Origin: Xanthostigma xanthostigma
Lineage: Eukaryota > Arthropoda > Insecta > Raphidioptera > Raphidiidae
NCBI GenBank assembly: GCA_963575645.1
Contig: OY754466.1
Span: 17,772,001 to 17,836,000, forward strand
Length of the DNA stretch: 64,000 nt
Reading direction: 5' to 3'
Shown here: piece by piece, positions 59,525 to 64,000 of the stretch
Numbering within the stretch: the stretch's first letter is position 1
Layout of the letters: each line of letters begins with the position of its first letter
Made by a program: the position numbers and the translations under genes
The notes under the pieces: model-generated
The model's input: the letters and a program-made list of their open reading frames with translations, nothing else
What the model was told of the DNA's origin: nothing
The model's database searches: none

Positions 59525-60300
59525 TTTTAAGCGCCAATTTGAAACTGAAATCTAGGCAATATCTTTGCTTATAATTTACTCATTTTTAGTCCGATTTCGA
59601 AGTTATTTATATGTAATTACATAATTTTTGACCAATAAACCCGTTTTTTTGTCATAAATAAAGATTTTGACCATTTATATAATTGAAAAAGTTAATCTTA
59701 AACCAATATAAAATTTATGAAAATGTTAAAAATACGCAGTAAACTTTCTACAGATATTCGTGCATTATATTGTGAATATTAGAAAACTAAAAATATTTTT
59801 GATGTTAAACGTGAATTTTATAGGGTTGGACTAACGATTTGTATGTAATATACAAATTTCATTATTTTTCTTTCAAATTTAATCGAAATTTTGATTTTAA
59901 ATTTTTAAAATAATTTTTTCTTCACCTAGGATGACGGATTTTAAGGGCTGCGTATTTTTTTGAGTTCGTCAAAATTTTTCAAAATTTTACAATAACTTTC
60001 CGTTTTGAGGCTTTTTGACTCTGAAAAACATGTTTTTTGGAAAAAGTCTGTTAGTCTGTTTATGAAAAAATAAATCAAACGGATGATGACCTCAAAGGCG
60101 TAGATAGGGGGTAATTACCCCCCAGAATTATAATAATAAAAAAATAAAACTGTTAATAGTTCGAACACCTGACTAAAAATAAAATTTAGAAATACTTCTT
60201 GAAAAAATTTTTTTAAAAATGGTTTGGAAATTAATATTTTACTTGACACCTTCCTTCGTGAGTATTCTTGTATGATATTGAGAAGACTGTAAAAAAAATG
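59525..60300 (+). repeat. segment duplicated from 58030-58740 (copy B)
   Basis: The counterpart of copy A, sharing TTTGCTTATAATTTACTCAT and later TTTTTGGAAAAAGTCTGTTA. It includes an uninterrupted version of the target site of the MITE at 52056-52807. Confidence 0.65.
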
Positions 60301-60629
60301 ATATTTTTACTTTAAATTTTCACTTACAATCCAACCCCTAAAAGGATTTAACAGGGATTCAAATTTGCACGGACAAAAATCATGTGTCTCTCATTTTAAC
60401 GATTTTTGAAATATGGACTTAAATAGTGCCGGATTAGTAAAACTCTACTGTATTTTGAAAATAAAAAAAATCAGCTGTTCTTTTGTTTTGACTGGATCTG
60501 TCAGTTTTGCATAACGTGGAACATATTACGCAAATATCATATTAAATACTAGCCATTACCCGCGTCACCTCACGCGATATCAGAAATTTTCGTTTCTTTA
60601 TGATACTATATCAAATGTCATATTTCATA

Positions 60630-61085
60630 CTAGCCGTTACCCGTGGCTTCGCACACGATGGAGACGAAACACGGATGCATTCCCATTATTTCCTTCTCGA
60701 CGCAGACTCCCCTAATAAATTTTAAAATTAATGACGTTCACGTGATCAATGTTCTGACAAACCTTGAAAATGACACCCATGTTGATTTTTAGACTATTTA
60801 CCTCGCTTCTGATACAGCATGAAAGACGCGTTGATTTATTTGTTGACAGGAGCAATCCTGCGCATTTTCGAATTAACGCATGTATAATATGATTTCTGTT
60901 ACACCCTTTAAGTGGCTGAATTTTCAAAAATCTGTTCTTAGCGGATGCCTACGTCGTAATAACTATATGTGTGCCAAATTTCAGCCCAATCCGTTCAGTG
61001 GTTTGGCCGGTGCGTTGTCTGTCAGTCAGTCGCGGAACTCTTGTATATATAGATCAGTCAGTCGCGGAACTCTTGTATATATAGA
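60630..61085 (-). mobile_element. Helitron-like element (456 bp)
   Basis: Read on the minus strand it starts TCTATATATACAAGAGTTCC at 61085 and ends CACGGGTAACGGCTAG at 60630, between A and T. The first about 33 bp are duplicated in tandem (61022-61085). A second truncated end of the same type (CTAGCCATTACCCGCG, minus) lies at 60549. Confidence 0.65.
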
Positions 61086-61498
61086 TAGAAGATAGATTTA
61101 TAGCTTAATACGGCTCTGGGAAAACGTCAGTGCATTAAATCCACTTCACATAAAAATAGAATTTCTTCACGGCTGACAGATTAAATCTTGGTTCGTTGAA
61201 TGTTTTTTACTTCTTTTTTTCTCAAATTAAATTATATTACTAAGCTCAAAGTGTCGCAAAATTATACACCGATTTTCAAACTATGATAAAATTTTGTGAG
61301 ATAATTTTTGTGCAAAACATTTAGTAATTATTTGGACAAGTTTAAAAGTATACTGGTTCAATTAGCACAGATGAATCTGTTAAAAATTTTTAAAAATAAT
61401 ACTTAATACGGCTCTTGAAAACTCAATGCATTAAAACGACTACAACTGCTTCAACATTAAATAGTAGAATTTTCAATTTCTTTACAGTATTCGTCCGT

Positions 61499-62125
61499 GC
61501 ATTCTAATGGTATATAACGTGTGTTTCAATACGGAGTTTTGCTCAGAATGTGAATAGTCTTGTACGTAAAAAGTGTTTTTTTCAAAATTTCAGTATTCAA
61601 CTGAGTTAAAATAAATCAAATGTAATCTGTATATAATATTATTTTGTGGAAATAATTAACACTTTTCTTAAAATAGCGATAACAAAATTTATAAATAGTT
61701 GTGTTGCGTTCAGTCTAATGTATGACAAACGTGTTAATCAATACGAAGTTTTGCTCAGAATGTGAATAGTCTTGTACGTAAAAAGTGCTTTTTTCAAAAT
61801 TTCAGTATTCAACTGAGTTAAAATAAATCAAATATAATCTGTATATAATATTATTTTGTGGAAATAATTAACACTTTTCTTAAAATAGCGATAACAAAAT
61901 TTATAAATAGTTGTGTTGCGTTCAGTCTAATGTATGACAAACGTGTTAATCAATACGGAGTTTTGCTCAGAATGTGAATAGTCGTCGTGTACGTAAAAAA
62001 ATGCTTTTTTCAAAATTTCAGTATTCAACTGAGTTAAAATCAATCGAATATAATCTGTATATAATATTATTTTGTGGAAATAATTAACACTTTGCTTAAA
62101 ATAGCGATAACAAAAATAACAAATA
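61499..62125. repeat. 212-bp tandem repeat, three copies
   Basis: Units start near 61499, 61711 and 61923. They share AATACGGAGTTTTGCTCAGA, TTCAGTATTCAACTGAGTTA and TAGCGATAACAAAATTTATA. Copies 2 and 3 are very similar, while copy 1 differs at its start. Each unit contains a TTCAGTATTCAACTGA near-palindrome. The satellite-like unit has no coding content. Confidence 0.9.
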
Positions 62126-62354
62126 GTAAAGGTGTGTTTACACTGTAAAAATGGATATTGGAAAATTGTATTCTACAGAAGGTACAGTGGAGTGTAACAA
62201 GTATTCGTACACCTAACTTTGCATAAAAAAAAACAACAACACATATTTGATAGACTTTCTTTGGTTTTTTTTTTATATAAAAAGTATAAGAATAGGGTAT
62301 CAGTGTCTATGCTTCGCGAGGTGTTTCTTTACTAGAAATTGATTGTTTTCGAAT

Positions 62355-62635
62355 TTATTTTGGGGTGGTAAATAGGATCGACGATTGAGTATTCCATGCT
62401 TTATGTTTTGGATCGTTATCTTGTAAAAATATCCAACCATTATTAAAACCTAATGCTGCTGCACTGGACAGAAGTTTCTCTTTTAGAATATTAATGTATA
62501 TCATTTACCCAATATTTCGCGCAGATCTACTATGATAATCGTTATTATGTAATACGTTCCGAACGGCACTGATCGAAATACAATTAATTTCTTGTAATAA
62601 ACGAACGAAAGTTTTAGAAGATTTTATGAGCTTTC
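62355..62635 (-). pseudogene. Tc1-family transposase remnant
   Basis: On the minus strand, about 62635-62521 encodes part of the second helix-turn-helix (AVRNVLHNNDYHSRSARNIG). After a large deletion with a frame break, 62498-62355 encodes YINILKEKLLSSAAALGF, WIFLQDNDPKH and a stop. QDNDPKH is the Tc1 signature around the second catalytic Asp. Most of the DDE domain is lost. Confidence 0.8.
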
Positions 62636-62712
62636 ATTTAGTATCAAACAAATTTGCCCAACGACGCAACGTTTTCGAGATATAAGCTAAAAAGTTTTCA
62701 GATTGATAATTA

Positions 62713-62911
62713 ACTGCGGTGCGTAGTCTCCGGAACTGCTCATCCAATTTCAATTTTTATTTCATCAATATTTAGAATGGATCTTCAGGATGAACATAGG
62801 CTACATATTATCGCGCGAAAGTAAAATCGCTTTTTATGGAGACCAAGTTTGCAACGCAGTCGACGAAAAAAACGATGGCAATCTACAAATTCAGGCCAAG
62901 CCGGCCGCTAG
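62713..62911 (+). repeat. Helitron-like 3' fragment
   Basis: It ends AAGCCGGCCGCTAG before a T. Upstream text (CTTCAGGATGAACATAGGCT, GTGGAGACCAA-like, GACGAAAAA) matches the fragment at 10552-10765. Confidence 0.5.
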
Positions 62912-63376
62912 TTATGTATAAAAATAAACAAAAATTGTTAATTTCAAGTAAGTATTTGTATGTTAACCAAGAACTGATTTAAAACAAATCATCTTTGGAA
63001 AAAATCAATTCGATAATATTAGTTTCTGGTGTGAACGCACCTTAATTTGACCAGAAATATTCTAAACTCTGAAATAGGTAAATATTTTCCTTTGATCAGT
63101 GTTCTTTAATTTTTTGGTAAAACTGTACTGCAGGCATATAGAGAAATGAGTTCGCAGATATTTCTATCTTTTTCCTTTACATATTACCAGAGACTTCGCT
63201 GCCATGGAGGTATAGACTATAGTTGGCCACTGCTTATTAAAATGACGCAATGCTTGTTAAGCCATGCTGTTTTTTGATTTATATTTTGTGCCTGACATTT
63301 TTCTACGATATTTTATATTTGTCAGAGACAAGTTTATTGTGTTGTTCGTGCTATTATCTACATTTGTTTGTTGTAG

Positions 63377-63981
63377 TGTTTGGATTTAACACACCGCCAA
63401 CAAAATTTCATTTTCAAGGTTACATTGTCATTGAAGTAAAATGCACTATTTCCCAGCTAATGAAAAAAGTAAGTACTTTTTAACAATAATTATCGGTAAA
63501 CATTATGAGGTTGAAATAAGCCTAATGGTTTTTAGAATTGGCGAAAATGTATATATTTTTTGTAAGTTCTGTTACAACTCGACGAGATGGCCATTTTTAA
63601 AAGTATACCTACAATTTTTAACTCGCGTTTTTTGAAAGTATGGCGTTCCCTTACGCCTTAAAGAATTATACTTTACTTAATTAAATAAAACGCATAAATG
63701 AACATTCACACAAATTCTCAAAATTATTATATTAAATAAATGTATCAAAATGAAGTTTTATTGTTTTCAGATCCAAAATTTGTCAAGAAGCGAAGTAAAT
63801 ATAATATGTCCCCGGGGTGTCACTTCGCAATTATTTGCTTCTGGTTCAAATCCGATACTTGTTTCGAAATGCAGCGAAGAAGGCATTTTTATCGAAAATT
63901 TGCGTCATGGCGTGTCGGAACAGAGTGACACCGATATCGATACAGAGGAAGATAAAAACACTACATGTGAAACCGGTTTGG
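63377..63981 (+). CDS. two exons of an unrecognised gene running off the right edge
   Basis: Exon A (63377-63468) follows acceptor TTGTTGTAG and ends at AAAAAA|GTAAGT. Exon B (63771-63981) follows TTGTTTTCAG and ends at TTTGG|GTAAAA. Exon A is entered in phase 1, joins B in phase 0, and B leaves in phase 1; only this frame is open through both, giving about 100 residues. Exon A encodes FGFNTPPTKFHFQGY then IVIEVKCTISQLMKK. Exon B encodes IQNLSRSEVNIICP and a Ser/Asp/Glu-rich tail (SEQSDTDIDTEEDKN). I see no known domain, signal peptide or membrane segment. The start and the end are not in view. It could be nuclear or cytosolic; the function is unknown. Confidence 0.6.
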
Positions 63982-64000
63982 GTAAAATATTATATTATTT

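Larger units (their letters stand above)
62130..63042. mobile_element. TAA-flanked TIR element containing Tc1 and Helitron-like debris
   Basis: The ends AGGTGTGTTTACACTG and CTGGTGTGAACGCACCT are short inverted repeats with TAA at 62127-62129 and 63043-63045, suggesting PIF/Harbinger. Inside are a Tc1-type end at 62178 (TACAGTGGAGTGTAACAAG), a Tc1 transposase remnant and a Helitron-like 3' end at 62911. Confidence 0.5.

Overview
This window looks like insect nuclear DNA. It is AT-rich, its genes carry spliceosomal introns, and it contains the homeobox gene extradenticle together with a very dense and varied load of arthropod-type transposable elements. I cannot fix the order from sequence alone; a hemipteran, lepidopteran or similar repeat-rich genome would fit.

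Host genes are few. (1) At 39791-45105 (+) there is a complete seven-exon gene for a ZGPAT-type protein (CCCH zinc finger plus G-patch). I rebuilt it exon by exon with consistent splice phases to 512 residues. (2) At 45848-46933 (-) there is an intact, intronless extradenticle/PBX gene of 361 residues. These two genes converge, and their poly(A) signals lie only about 40 bp apart. (3) At 38361-38448 (-) there is a probable first coding exon for a secreted or membrane protein, divergent from ZGPAT; its later exons were not found. (4) At 63377-63981 (+) two phase-matched exons belong to an unrecognised gene that runs off the right edge.

The left edge (3-3656) is a Ty1/copia gag-pol polyprotein with every catalytic motif intact, cut only by the window edge. 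The remaining roughly 50 kb is mostly transposable elements and their remains. It includes hAT elements (one with a perfect 8-bp target duplication inside a ZGPAT intron, one with a recognisable transposase C-terminus), PIF/Harbinger elements with TTA/TAA duplications (one with a transposase N-terminus), mariner/Tc1 foldback elements and transposase relics, and many Helitron-like ends inserted between A and T. There are also palindromes with hammerhead-ribozyme-like cores of the kind linked to Penelope-like elements, a 4.2-kb inverted repeat at 21724-25882, and tandem arrays with 28-, 36- and 212-bp units.

I see no operon, CRISPR array or prokaryotic system. The best candidates for something new are the hammerhead-like palindromes, the giant inverted repeat, the 294-bp near-perfect hairpin inside ZGPAT intron 4, and the unidentified gene at the right edge.
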